Shown one piece after another: positions 1-11,535 of a stretch of DNA of 64,000 nt. Made by a program: the position numbers and the translations under genes. The stretch spans positions 8,135,860 through 8,199,859 of the forward strand of contig JARWIR010000023.1 of the NCBI GenBank assembly GCA_029959085.1, given 5' to 3'. Every line of letters starts with the position of its first letter. The stretch's first letter is position 1. Under the pieces are notes generated by a model. It searched no databases, was not told where the DNA came from, and saw only the letters and a list, made by a program, of their open reading frames with translations. The DNA is from Nemophila menziesii. Lineage: Eukaryota; Streptophyta; Magnoliopsida; Boraginales; Hydrophyllaceae.

Positions 1-1140
1 GTATTAAAAACCCCGAGGGTGATTATAAGCTACCTTTGAATGTTCAAGTGTTTAACCCAATTGACTATAAGATTAACTAAGTCCGCAAGGATCAATAATT
101 ATATCTTACATCTATTACTTAGTTCAGTTATTAAACCCCCCTCCCGTCAAGGTGATCATTACGCCTCTATAATGAATAGCTTAATTACTAATTCCTATTT
201 TTGATTCATGACTTGAAAAACAGTATATAAATTCACGATAATAGAAAATACTAATTTACCCAATTCAAATAAAATCTTTCAATCCAAAATTCAAAAACAT
301 TAATTAAATAAATTGGGGCTTAGCCCATTAAAGCGATTCTCAATCACAAATGAGTTTAGCTCATAATTGAAATTAAAACTAAAGAAATAAAATAAAAGGA
401 ACTCGTGTTTTATAGAAAGAAAAATAAATAAAACCTAATTAAGAGGTTGTTGCATTGACTGTTGGTGGAAGAATTGCTTCTCCAGCTTCAGTTTTTTTTT
501 CTCTAGCTTCTGGCTTTTCTCTCTAACACTCTGCCTTTTGTAAAATGAATTGTGTGTAAAAATAAAGTCAAAAGGCCTATATATACTAATAAAATCGGAC
601 TTGGGCTTATTTTAAATGAATTAATGAAATATTAAATTACCCAAGTCCACTTTTCAAGTCCAAATCCTGTAACTGGTGTACACCATCCACTAAAATGGCT
701 GTAACTTTCTCAATTTAACTTCGAATTGACTCATTGAACTTGCTATTTTTTTTGTAACTCAATAAGGAACGAATCTTATTTACAACGCAATGGCTGAATC
801 CATGTTTAAGTGGCTCGAAATCAGCAATTATCATCAGCCTTCCAGATTTGTAGCTCCAGTTTGTCCACTCTTTGGGATATTTCTTCTCGCCTTCGACTTT
901 TTTACACGATCTAAGACTCCTGTTCTTGATTTCTGTCCTTGCTAGTATTAAAATCCTACAAACTTTACACTAAAACAAACCATTTAACGTGTAAAAGTGT
1001 AATAAATTAAAAATACTAAAATCCAAGGAGGAAAAATGATATATAACAATTTAATCCTAAAAGTATATCAAATTAGTCAAATAATCACCTAAAATGATGT
1101 CTCCTAAGGGAATATAATTAGAACAAACGAGGAGACATCA
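1..1140 (-). mobile_element. 3' LTR of non-autonomous gypsy element (cut by window edge)
   Basis: The element is read on the minus strand, so this left-hand LTR is its 3' LTR. The inner end reads GGAGACATCA (plus strand) at 1131-1140 and abuts a polypurine tract. The full-length version in the middle of the window (31941-33510) shows that about 430 bp are missing here at the left edge. It is only about 80% similar by eye to the partner LTR at 3017-4574, which is a large divergence for one element. Confidence 0.85.
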
Positions 1141-1154
1141 AGACCCCCAACTCC
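1141..1154 (-). promoter_or_regulatory. Polypurine tract of the minus-strand gypsy element
   Basis: On the minus strand this reads GGAGTTGGGGGTCT directly before the 3' LTR start TGATGTCTCC. This is the expected place for the plus-strand primer in LTR retrotransposons. An 8+3+8 inverted repeat (CTTTGTCGTCTCGACAAAG, 1158-1176) lies just upstream. The Athila-type element ending at 9795 has the same arrangement. Confidence 0.75.
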
Positions 1155-2550
1155 AACCTTTGTCGTCTCGACAAAGTAAACTTACAAACAAAGGTCTAAG
1201 GTGAATGCAGAGATGCAAAATCTAGTAAATACACCCAAAGCAATACTTAAAATAAATCTCATACAACAAACATTAGGAATTAATATACACATACACTTAT
1301 CATGCAAAATCAAACACAAACAATATCAATCTTAAAATTAACTTCACAATGCTAGAAGGTTACACTTGTACTTATATCAATATGATAGCTATAGGGTGTT
1401 CATTGATCCTCACTCGCTTTGAATGCTCCACTTAGTATACTCCCTATTAGCTTAATTATAAACTCACTATGCACCTAAGAATCACGAGGACATTATGGTT
1501 TTAGCGTAGGCTTAGGGACAATCTGGTATGTATATTTGGTAAATTTGAGGTGAGATTTTGGCTCTCTCCTCACTTACCATCAACAACTGTCCACAAGTTT
1601 GAGTTTACACTCGAATAATGTTCTCACTCAACCCATTTGATGCACTAATTTAGCATCCTCAAGTTAACCCAATATAGACTAAGATGATTTCCAAAAATTT
1701 CCACTTTGCCGGGTAAGTTAATCTTTCTTTTTCTTTTTCAAATTCTTTTTTTGTACAGTAGCTAACCAGGTTCCCGGTTTGTGATAATCGGGTTCCCGGT
1801 CCTTACTGTATTGACTTCTTCTTTTTTTTTTTTTTTAAATCTCGGCAAAGGGTTACAAATAATAATATCATCTGATATTGTTCCTTAATGTGTAAACACA
1901 AATAGTTACCTCCCAATATAATTTCCCAAAGATGGACCCGCCACCCCAAACTCAAGCTTGAGACAGGTCTCAGGATCGTGATTCAAGTGCGGGTCATTAG
2001 GAAAGACCTAATAAACTAAAGGGATATGGGCTTATATCGTGACGACAAAAGAAAAGGCTTTAAGGCTCAAAATTGGGCTAAGAAGGATTAAATTAATACA
2101 TGGGATAGAAGGCTAAAAGTGTCTAAAATTGCTTAACAAAGAACTGCCCCTATCATTTTCCTAGTTACATAGCTCGCCCCTAATTCATACCTAAGTGGGT
2201 TCTCTACTAATTTGGATCTCACGTTCCGCAAACCAAACATTTTCCTTAAGTACAAGTTTACTTCTTTTGAATTGTTCATTAATTCTTCCTATCAATTAAC
2301 TATGTTTGCATGCAATTAAAGTGTGTTTTCTACTAACTCCTAAAGTCCACTATTTACTATCATTGATTCATCAAAAGTATGCTTAAGTAAGTAAACTTAT
2401 TGAAAGCAATTAAAACACATAACACGTAAAATGGGATGAGGCAACGAACCCTACCCCAAACTCAAAAATGAGTCATGTCCTCACGACTCGAAAAGACTCA
2501 AAGTAAGTAAACTAATATACACTAAATGAGAAAGAGTTAGAAAACGTATC

Positions 2551-2898
2551 TCAGCCAGCACTAGGCTGGTTACCAATGTTGCGTCCAGATTGGGCATCTT
2601 TTGTGAGGATTGAGTAAATGACGTGTTGCATATTGCTCACCCTAAATAACATATTTTTCAACGTATCCAACTCTTTTGTGACTTTTCCTAAAGTGACAAT
2701 CATCGCATATTGTTTCTCTTCCAACACTTGGATTTTACTTTTCTTTTTCACGTTCTAACTGAATGCCAGGATTGTCAACGTGATGAATGTTCAATTCCTC
2801 CATTTCACGTTCTAACCTTGCTTTTTCTTTTGCTTCCCTGTCTCTCTTGGCTCTAACTAGTTTCTCGGGGTCCTTGAGTAGACACCAAACCTATAAAA
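2551..2898 (-). pseudogene. Degenerate gag N-terminus of gypsy element
   Basis: On the minus strand an open stretch from about 2898 to 2750 encodes DPEKLVRAKRDREAKEKA followed by a charged helix. This resembles the start of Athila/Tat-type Gag proteins. It runs into a stop after EREKEK. A second frame then stays open for 66 codons (2751-2551), encoding a Lys-rich start and a coiled-coil-like stretch. The two pieces probably formed one reading frame before a frameshift. No zinc knuckle, protease or RT follows. The gag assignment rests on the short motif and on the position 3' of the primer-binding site. Confidence 0.55.
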
Positions 2899-2991
2899 CC
2901 TTAGAAGTAGCAAAACAAAGAAAAGCGTAAAACTGAAAAGTAAAAATAACAATTGAAACACTTACTGATAACACCGTGGTCACACGCTAAA

Positions 2992-3010
2992 CTCCCCGGC
3001 AGCGGCACCA
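2992..3010 (-). promoter_or_regulatory. Primer-binding site of gypsy element
   Basis: The minus strand reads TGGTGCCGCTGCCGGGGAG, six bases inside the 5' LTR. It differs slightly from the TGGCGCCGTTGCCGGGGA type known from Athila/Tat elements, which is complementary to a tRNA 3' end. It fixes the orientation of the element as minus. Confidence 0.75.
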
Positions 3011-3016
3011 AAAACT

Positions 3017-4574
3017 TGGTGTCTCCTTATGTGTTCTAAAATAACACACCTAAAAAAGGCAAGACACGTACCGCAAGTGTATGGATCGTCCAAATAATAT
3101 CCGGTGAACAGGATTTCGATCTCAAAGACGGATTAGGAATGACTTTCGATGTTATGTAGTATGTGCGATTAATTGTTATATGAAGCGAAAAATAAATGAT
3201 ATAAAGATTTGTTTTGGTTTTTGATTATGAACCAAGATGGAATTAAAATAAAATACTAAATTAACTAATGCAAATAAATAAGACGCAAGTAAATAGAAAT
3301 GAATAGACTCAAATATTTAAACGCAGTACTTGAGTTTCGCAAGGGTTTCACTTAAATCTATTAAATCAATGTTTCTATTTAAGGGATGAATCAGAAATTA
3401 AGTACTAGTCGGGATTCTTTAGTCTCCTAACCCCCGTGAGGGTGGACTTAGGAGCTATTCTTAGGTGTTACGAATCCCGTTAGTGCGATCATAATCCACC
3501 TTCGAATGGTCAGGTATTCTACCCAATTTGCTATAAGGTAAACTAAGGCTGCCAAGGTCAATAATTTCTACCTTACGTCTATTATTTAGTTCGGTAATTA
3601 AACCCTCCGTCAAGGCGATCACTTCCCCACCAAAGTGAATAGCTTAGTTACTAATTCCTATATTTGATTCATGACTTCAAAGAGAGTATTTAATTGCAAA
3701 ATAATAGTCAATACGAAATTACCCAATTTAATTTAAGCTAATCAATCCCAAATTCAAAAATATAAATTCAATATACTTAGGTTCAACACATTAATGCGAT
3801 TTTCAAGCACAAGTTATGTTTAGCTCATACTAATAAAAATAACTGAATTAAAATAAAAGAAGTTCATACTGAATTACAGAAATAAGAAAAACCTAATTAA
3901 AGGGTTGATAATTGCTGTTGTTGGAAGAAGGAATTCTCTCTGACTTCTCCTAAGCGTTGCTTCTTCTCTAATATGAATTGTGTTTGTAAAAACTGAAGTT
4001 AAAAGCCTTTTTGTAGTGGGCAAATGGATTGGGCTATTAAAAATAAGGATTACGTTAATTAGAATAAAAGCCCAATCCATTTAATGAATTCCCGTAACTG
4101 GTTACTAGTTGTTACTGAAACAGTTGTAACTTTTGCGTCTGGACTCGGAATCAGTTGGTTCAACTTGAAAAATCTTCCTGACTTCAAGCTCTATCTACCT
4201 CATTTTATGCTCCAAGAATGACTAAGTGGCTAAGATGCTCAAAAACAGTGATTTCTGACAGCATTCCAGATTTCATTCTCCATTAATTAATTCTTCGAAT
4301 CCATTATTCTCGCCTTTGACTTCAACGCTTAATCAAAGACTTTATTTCTTGTTTCTTCTCCTTGTCTTGATACTCCAAAAAATCATAAACCTAAGAACTT
4401 TACACTAAAAATAAGCGAATTAACGCATAAAAGCTCTAAAACACAAATAATCCAAATTCAAGGAAAGAAATCGTAATATGACTAAATAAGCTTAAAAGTC
4501 TAGCAAATAAGTCAAATAATCACTAATTTGATGTCTCATAAGGGAATATAATTAGAACAATAAGGGAGACATCA
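3017..4574 (-). mobile_element. 5' LTR of non-autonomous gypsy element
   Basis: On the plus strand this runs from TGGTGTCTCC to GGGAGACATCA, so on the element's own strand it has TG...CA ends. It is 1558 bp long, against 1570 bp for its partner at 31941-33510. The outer side is followed by GTTAC (4575-4579), which matches GTTAC before the left LTR (31936-31940) and forms a 5-bp target duplication. The body shares blocks with its partner (for example 'cgtaccgcaagtgta') but with many differences. Short 60-70-codon frames inside it are not considered genes. Confidence 0.85.
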
Positions 4575-4575
4575 G

Positions 4576-7236
4576 TTACATGAAGAGATTGCCGAGGTTG
4601 TGGCAGATTTAGAGTCATATGGACAGGGAAGAAGAATGGCCCAAGATTACGAACAAGTCTGAGCCTCAAAGAAGATTAAACCACGAAAGAAACCATCTAT
4701 TATATGTCCTCTAAAACTTGAATAGAAACCTTTACCATCTCATTTTAGGTATATTTATTTGGGAAAAATGGTATATTACCTGTTATTTTTTCCGCTAATT
4801 TGATAGGTCCTCAAGAGGAAAACTTGTTACATGTGCTTCGAGCTAACAAGGAGGCAACTGGGTGGAATATTGCTGACATCAAAGGCATTAGTCCTACCAT
4901 TTTCCAACACAAGATCATTCTTAACAATGAGAAGGCACGATCAATTAAGGGCCAAAGGAGACTTACGCCGATAATGAAAGAAGTAATGAAAAAATATGTT
5001 ATCAAGTCGTTGGATGTTAGGATCATCTTCTACATATTCAACAGGGAATGGGTGAGCCCAGATCAATGTGTTCCAAATAAGGGAGAAATTACTACCGTTC
5101 TTAATGATCAGAATGAGCTCCTACCCTCAAAAACCGTTGTTGGTTGGAGAGTGTGTATGTATTATCGGAGGTTGAACAAGGCTACGAAGATAGATCGCTT
5201 TCCTTTACTGTTCATGGACCAGATGTTAGATAAGCTTGCACGAAGAGAGTACTATTGCTTCCTCAATGGCTATTTAGGTCATAATAAGGTTTGCGTGGAT
5301 CCAACTGATCAGCACAAAACTACATTCACATGTTTGTTTGGCACATTTGCATTTTAAAGGATGCAATTTGGATTGTGCAATTCACCACGTTTCAGCGTTG
5401 TATGATGGCGCTTGGAAGTATTCATGGGTAACTTCTCTGTGTTTGGTGATGACTTTGATAATTGTATCGACAACCTAGAGAAGGTTTGATTCGTTGCAAA
5501 GACACTGATCTTGTGTTAATTTGGAAGAAGTGACATTTCATGGCCTGAGAGGGAATCGTTTTAGGGTACAAGGTTTCGAGTAAGGGTATGGAGGTTGACC
5601 GTGCAAAGGTAGAGGTAATCAAAACCCTTCCACCACCCAATTATGTTAAGGGCGTGAGAAGTTTCTTAGGCCATGCAGGATTTTACTGCCGTTTTATTAA
5701 AGGTTTTTCAAATATTACCAAGCCACAATGTCACTTACTTGAGAAGGAGGTGAAATTTTATTTCAATGATGCATGTCATAAGGCGTTCTTGGCAATTAAA
5801 GAGAAACTTATCTCTACACCAGTAGTGACTCCTCTTGATTGGAGTCCGATCGAAATTATGTGTGATGCAAGCAATCATGCTATTGGTGTCGTGTTTAGTC
5901 TACGCAAGGATGAGGTATTTTATATTGTTTATTATGCGAGTAAGACTTTTACGGGTGCACAATTGAACTATGCCGTAACTGAGAAGGAGTTGTCGGCTGT
6001 GGTATATGTGTTTGATAAATTATGTTCCTATCTTCTTGGGGAAAAAGTAGTTGTATCCACGGACCATTCGGAAATCAAGTATCTCATGGAGAAGAAGGAC
6101 GCAAAGACGCTTCTTATCAGGTGTGTGCTTTTATTGCAATAGTTTGATTTGGAGATTCAAGACCGAAAGGGAAGAGAGAATCAAGTAGATGATCATCTAT
6201 CTCGCCCCAAAGGCTTTAATGTCACCAGTTGAACATAAATGGTCAAGGGGGCATTTCTTGATTAAATCATATTTGTGATAAATACGCAGAATGTTCCATG
6301 GTATGCAAATATTGTTAATCTTATTGTGAGTGGAGTATTTCCCATTAGAAGTAAACCTAAAAATAAGAATAGATTTATGCATCGTTCGGAACAATTATTT
6401 TGGGAGGATCTGCACCTTTTATAGGTATGTAGTGATCAGATGATTCGAATGTGTGTGCTGGAACATGAGATTCACGATATGGTAGCAAGTTGTCACAATT
6501 CGCCATATAGAGGATATTTGAAGAGTGATCGCGGTTTCTTAGGTACTTCAATCTAGTTTCTATTGGACCACTATCCATAAATATTTTCACATATTTGTTA
6601 AGCAATGTAAGCGACGCCAATTCACCAGAAATATTTCGAGGTTTGATGGAATACCGCTCAATAATGTATTGGAAGTTGAGAGATTTTTTGTGTTTGTGGC
6701 ATTGATTTCATGGGGCCCTTTGTTTAATCCCATGGGAATTAATATATTTTACTAGCAGTAGATTATGTATCAAAATATGGACCCCTCTATTAGGCGTAGA
6801 GAAAGTAATGATGAAGTTGAATGAACTTGATGATTTTCGCTGTCATGCTTATTAGAAGGCGAAGCTATACAACGAGATAACCAAGAAATGGCATGATAAG
6901 AAGATTCGAAAGAAGACGTCTGAAGTAGTGCAAAGAGTCCTAAATACAACTCTAAGTTCAGCAACTATCCGGGAAAGTTGAGATCAAAGTGGTCTAGTCC
7001 ATTCATTGTTATTAAATTCTGCCTCATGGAACCATAGAGATTGAACAGGTAACCGAAGAATGCCCCTATATGAGGAATGGTCATCGGTTGAAAATTTATC
7101 ATGAAGACGAAGATAACATCCTTGAGGAGGATCCAAATCCCGGAGAGCTCATTTACCTCGAAGAGGCAAGGTATGAAGCAACGTATCCGACAAGGTAACT
7201 CGTCGAGCTGAACGACGTGAAACAAAAGCCAAATAA
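4576..7236 (+). pseudogene. Athila-type pol relic: RT, RNase H, integrase
   Basis: Reverse transcription and integration polyprotein, now dead. Recognisable in order: the linker before RT (4576-4800, stops at 4660 and 4723 and a one-base loss in an A-run near 4766); RT N-terminal half (4800-5354, with WVSPDQCVPNKG and FTCLFGTFAF, stop at 5355); the catalytic box at 5421-5432, which reads FMGN instead of FMDD; RNase H (about 5780-6205, with MCDASNHAIG, YYASKTF and STDHSEIKYL); integrase zinc region (about 6420-6640, several stops); integrase core start (GIDFMGPF, VDYVSKY, about 6690-6780); then a deletion of most of the core; then the C-terminal part (WHDKKIRKK, then NGHRLKIYHED in shifted frames). 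The family call is firm and the absence of function is certain. Confidence 0.93.
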
Positions 7237-7425
7237 AGGTGAATTCTCATTTGTAGATTACTTTATTGCTTTTATAGTGTATAATACTGAATTTAGTGTT
7301 TTATTTATGTGTACTGGTGTAAATAATAGCTAATGGGAGAAGGGAGTATATTATTTTGGTGTGTAGGTAAGTATAAAATGAGTGTGGGGTAAAAGAAGCT
7401 TGATAATTATTTTACAATGCAATGT

Positions 7426-7685
7426 TGCGGTATACCACAGCAAAGGTGTGGTACACCACACCTCAGTGCAAACCGTGCGCCCTACCCTCCACGATGTGAA
7501 GGTCAGATAATTCAGAGTCGTACCATGCGAAATGCTGCGGTACACCGCACCCTATATAAAGTGTGTGCATGAGAATCCAAGCTTTAACAAGTCAGATAGT
7601 GTGTATATAGATTTGTGACAAACCGTCATGACAATTCGTCACGCTTCAGCTGTCATACACCGCAACATAGGTATGGTACACCGCA
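7426..7685. repeat. Cluster of TGYGGTACACCRCA quasi-palindromes
   Basis: Four copies of an inverted motif with a 2-base centre: 7426-7439 (TGCGGTATACCACA), 7445-7462 (GGTGTGGTACACCACACC, 8-bp arms), 7536-7549 (TGCGGTACACCGCA) and 7672-7685 (TATGGTACACCGCA). A half-site lies near 7655. A TATA-like box follows the third copy directly. Confidence 0.7.
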
Positions 7686-9165
7686 CGAGGTCCTTTCAGA
7701 CAAGAGAAAAAGGAAATATTAGGCTTTCTTAACACCGAGAATCTTAAAGCTTTTCATAAAATATTCAAACATTCAAACAAGATTCATTCATCTTCTATTC
7801 TTTACAAGATGGAATCCAAAATCCATTACAACCCAAAGAACAACAATCTTCAAAGTCTAAGAACCTCATCTCAAACTTAGTTGATCGTGAGTTGTGGGAG
7901 AGGAGAGATTACGAAAATAATATATGCAATTAAATCCAAGAGGGAAGTGCGAAGATTAGCAAATAAGAAGGCGAAGAAACAACTTAGGAAAACACAGGAG
8001 AATACACAACGAAATAAGAGGTATAACCTGAGAAAAAAAGTTCTAGAGGAAGAAATAAGAGAAACAACAAACTGAGAAGGATCATCTTTCTTCCTCCACT
8101 CCGCAAGAAGTTATGGATAGCTTTGAACCTAAAATTCCAAATTAGGCAGTGGCACTATTTAACAGGATGAAGAAAGTATAGAAGATACATCAAAGTAATG
8201 TCATTTGCCAATTGAGTATCATGCAAGATGTCAAGAAAATTCAAATGAAATTGGAGCGGAAATCAATGAAACCTCAGTCAATCGCGAATTCGAGAGGATG
8301 TGCTTCAGACACATACCATCTTCTAACCCGTATTCTTAATTACTTCTAATTGTGTTAGTGTCTACTAGTAATTTTATTACTTTTGAGTCTTTTTTGAGTC
8401 ATGGGGACACGAATCAGTTTGAGTTGGGGATGGAGTACTCGTTGTCCTCATTCCCGTTTTGCTTTTAGTTGTTTTTTAAAAATCAATGGAGTATAAAAAG
8501 TGTAGATAATGTAGTGAATGTGCCTTTTAAGAATCAATTTTAATAAGTTAATGATAGGAAATAGTGTGTTCATTAACTTTTTGACAAATTGTGTAGTGTT
8601 CATGCATGAAAGCATTTAATAAGGGATAAAAAGGATTAAGGAGCAATGCGTAAAAGTTAAGTTTGAACATAGGAAGATGTGAGTGGTGTGTAAAATGTGA
8701 GGTTGAAACTAGTGAAATAACCCGCTTAATTTATGAACTAAAAGTGAGAAAGTAACGAACCCTAGTAGTTTAGAAAATGATTAAGGATTTTCTTTGATAA
8801 CCCTTTGTTTCCTTTATCTTTCTTACTAATACTATTTTGTAATATCCTTCTTAGCCAAAGTCTAGCCTATGTAGCTTTTATTAGATAACCACGTTATAAG
8901 CCTTTACCCTTTAGTTTTAGGACTTGACCGTCTGACCCGCTCTCGAATCACATGCCAAGGACTAGTTGTCCTAAAGCTTGAGTTTGGAGTGTTTGATCTA
9001 ATTGATCTGAGGATATATTGGGTGGGTAGATTTTTATTTCGTGTTTATTCGTTGCGCGCTTATCTGTAATCCATGTCGGGTTATAAGAAAAGAGAAAGTT
9101 GAGAAAAAAAAGAAAACAAGCAACACAAAGTCTCACATAAAAAAGGGCCTTGTATTTGACTTACA

Positions 9166-9200
9166 ATATATATATATATGTATGTGTGTGTGTGTGTATG
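9166..9200. repeat. Compound TA/TG microsatellite
   Basis: A run of alternating TA followed by TG repeats inside the post-pol region. Confidence 0.85.
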
Positions 9201-9759
9201 AAAATAGTAAAATAAAAATCTGGCATATGACATTTTGTGATATCGATCAGGATTTGGAGATGCAACGCTTTAGCATCAAATGTGTTTAGTGAGAACGATT
9301 ATGAGCGGAAACTCAAGCTATAGGGCGATTAGTTGATGGATAGTGTGGAGAAGGCCAAAACCCACTCTAAATTATCCTAAATATTAATCACACCCTTCCT
9401 TAAGCCTACTCTACATCTTAAGACCGTAGGATTTTTAGCTATGTGGGTAAGTAACAGTTGAAAATTAGGGAGTAATTGAGTGGACCATAATAAACTAATG
9501 AAAAAAATTAACACCATATGGACGTCATATCAACCTAAGAGAGAACCGCTCTTTCTTGCATTGCGAAATTAATCCACTTTTGAACTTGTTAGATGTTGAT
9601 TGTTTGTATATTACGCATATTTCTTTTATTATTTCTTGAACACCACTATATGAAACTTGTTAGAATAGTTGCTTCAGGTTTATTCATTGTCTTTAGATTC
9701 CCACATTTCTTCTATGGTTACTTGGACTTAGGCCCTTTATGTTTTTCCTTTTCTTTTAT

Positions 9760-9793
9760 TTTGTCGAGACGACAAAACTTTAAGTTGGGGGTC
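9760..9793 (+). promoter_or_regulatory. Stem-loop and polypurine tract before 3' LTR
   Basis: TTTGTCGAGACGACAAA (9760-9776, 7+3+7 inverted repeat) is followed by AAGTTGGGGGTCT and the LTR start TGATGTCTCC at 9795. The pair repeats the arrangement in the minus-strand gypsy element (1141-1176). Confidence 0.7.
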
Positions 9794-9794
9794 T

Positions 9795-11535
9795 TGATGT
9801 CTCCTCTTTTTTTATATATTACTATACTCAAGAAACATCTTTTTGAGAGTTTATGGGACCTAAGTGGGGGATTTTTCTCTAATATTTTCCATATCTTACT
9901 TTTCTACATTATTTTGGGCAATATTTAAACTATAGTGTTTTTTTGTGTTAATTGGGTGTTAGGTGTGATTTTAGGTACATGGTTGACGCAAGTGTCCAAG
10001 AAGATTAGGAAAAGACAATAATTGAAGTCCAAACCCAAGCCAAGGTGCAAAAAGAGCTCGAAGTCACTTTTAGAAAGTTAGAGCATTTACCAGAAAAGTC
10101 CATTATCATATTGTTTGTCACCATAATTAATTAGTACCCTCTGCGTTCCTAGAAGGTTGTCACATTCTCTTTTGCTCACAAACTAATAAATGTCATTTAT
10201 TATTCATGTGATTACTAAAATGCCCTCAATAAAAAATCTTGATATCTTGAATATTTTTTGAGAGCATAAATTATAATATTTAATTAGGGGTAAAAGTGGT
10301 ATAAAGAAAAAGATGTGTCTTGATTTTCTAAAATGACAAACTTTTTGAAACAACTATTTATAGTATAAGTGACAACCTTTTAGGAATAGAGGGTAATAAA
10401 TATAAACCTGATTCCTTTTTATTTGGAATTAACTTTGAGTTAGTGTTGGGTGATAAGTAACGAAAGTCAATTTAGATTTGAGATGAGAATGTTATGTCAG
10501 TTTTACCAGTGTAAGCATGGTAAAAAACGGTTTGGGCCAATTTTAAGCCACTTAAGTGAGCCCATTAGGTCCAAAACGTTTTTGGACCAAGTATATAAAA
10601 TTATTTGAGCTCCTAAATCCAGTACGCTTCATATTTTATCAAATTTTATCATCTAGAGAGAGCTCAAGCGCCTGGAGAAGAGGGAAGAAGGATTTTGCAC
10701 CCAAATTTCACCTTCTTACTCCATTCTACAACCCATCAATTTTGTATTCTAGGTTAATTCGAGTCCATTTTATCTTTCGAACATGATTCTATCTTTATAA
10801 TAACTATATTTTCATTTATTTAGTATCAGTTAAGCATTATATGCTTGAGACTTGCAATGGGCATGGACCCCAATTGATTTTTTTCCATGTTTTGGTGATT
10901 TGGGAAAATTTATATTATTGAAATGATTTGAATTAAATTTTATTATTCCATTGTTTATCATATTTGTGCTTGTTACCTATTTATATCCTGATCAAATATA
11001 GGTAGTTTGAGACTTTTAGACTAACACCGGGGTGAAGGGTCGGGATTTCAGACATAATATATAAACGCCTATTGCCTCGAACCAGACGGATCTTGCATTC
11101 TAGGTAGTCAATAGGACCATGAACTTAATCCTACCAAAAAACCAAGAGATGAATAAGATAGAGAGCTAAGATCACCTGGGCGGGGTCTTAGATGATCTTG
11201 CATCCCGATTGATGTGAAACGTTGAATTCACCCTTATACCATAAACAGGATAATTATTGATTAGGAGGATTACTCATAAGGATCAGTCATTACTTCTCAT
11301 ACTTTATAATCTTTATAGCATTTTTAGTTAATTTCGCTTTAGTTTAATCTTTATTTATTTGAAACTTGGTCCTTTTAATAAAACCCCAAATACAAAATCC
11401 TTATTATTTGTATCGTTTCATTTGCAACTTAATGTTTTATTACATTGAAAACATACTATTCATAGCGTTAGTAGTCCCTAAGGACCGATAGCTTCCAGGC
11501 TTATAATATGTTTACCTGACGACACCTCGTACGCA
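9795..11535 (+). mobile_element. 3' LTR of Athila-type element
   Basis: Starts TGATGTCTCCTC right after the polypurine tract. It contains a Stowaway MITE (10137-10393) and a TATA-like TATATAAAA at 10592, and ends near ACGCA at 11535, where LINE sequence begins. Without the MITE it is about 1.48 kb. The right end is set by the start of LINE homology and by a CA dinucleotide. The family's usual GGAGACACCA end is not present, so the LTR may be cut. Confidence 0.65.
10137..10393. mobile_element. Stowaway-like MITE (257 bp) inside LTR
   Basis: Terminal inverted repeats CCCTCTGCGTTCCTAGAAGG at the left and CCTTTTAGGAATAGAGGG at the right, flanked by TA on both sides (10135-10136 and 10394-10395). 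This fits the Tc1/mariner-related Stowaway group. No coding capacity. It inserted after the LTR was in place. Confidence 0.85.

Larger units (their letters stand above)
1141..3016 (-). mobile_element. Internal region of non-autonomous gypsy element
   Basis: Only about 1.9 kb lies between the two LTRs, far too short for gag-pol. It has a primer-binding site at its 5' side (2992-3010), a degenerate gag start (about 2551-2898) and otherwise noncoding sequence up to the polypurine tract. The part next to the 3' LTR resembles the post-pol region of the plus-strand Athila-type element, for example the stretch around 'aagcttgagtttgg' (near 8975 there, around 1950 here on the other strand). It is best read as a deletion derivative that depended on enzymes from a relative. 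Confidence 0.75.
7237..9759 (+). mobile_element. Post-pol region of Athila-type element
   Basis: About 2.5 kb between integrase and polypurine tract with no recognisable env-like gene. It holds a cluster of short palindromes (7426-7685), a TATA-like CCTATATAAAG at 7551-7561, a 64-codon Lys/Arg-rich open frame (7881-8075, possible coiled coil, no known domain), and a mixed TA/TG microsatellite at about 9166-9200. The stretch around 8390-8990 resembles the noncoding interior of the minus-strand gypsy element. The other small frames here show no protein signature. Confidence 0.6.
4575..11535 (+). mobile_element. 5'-truncated Athila-type Ty3/gypsy element
   Basis: Opens in mid-pol, without LTR, gag or primer-binding site. 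It continues through RT, RNase H, integrase, a 2.5-kb post-pol region, a polypurine tract (about 9782-9793) and a 3' LTR. The truncation existed before the neighbouring gypsy element inserted, because that element's target duplication GTTAC joins sequence near 31935 directly to this pol fragment. LINE remnant A abuts its right end. Confidence 0.85.

Noticed and set aside
4811..5026. Minus-strand 71-codon frame within pol
   Set aside because: Shadow of the RT reading frame on the other strand.
7351..7545. Minus-strand 64-codon frame over the palindromes
   Set aside because: Reads through repeated palindromic motifs; no protein signature.
9593..9928. 111-codon hydrophobic frame (plus), membrane-protein-like
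   Set aside because: It runs across the polypurine tract and the LTR start at 9795, so it is a product of T-rich retroelement sequence.
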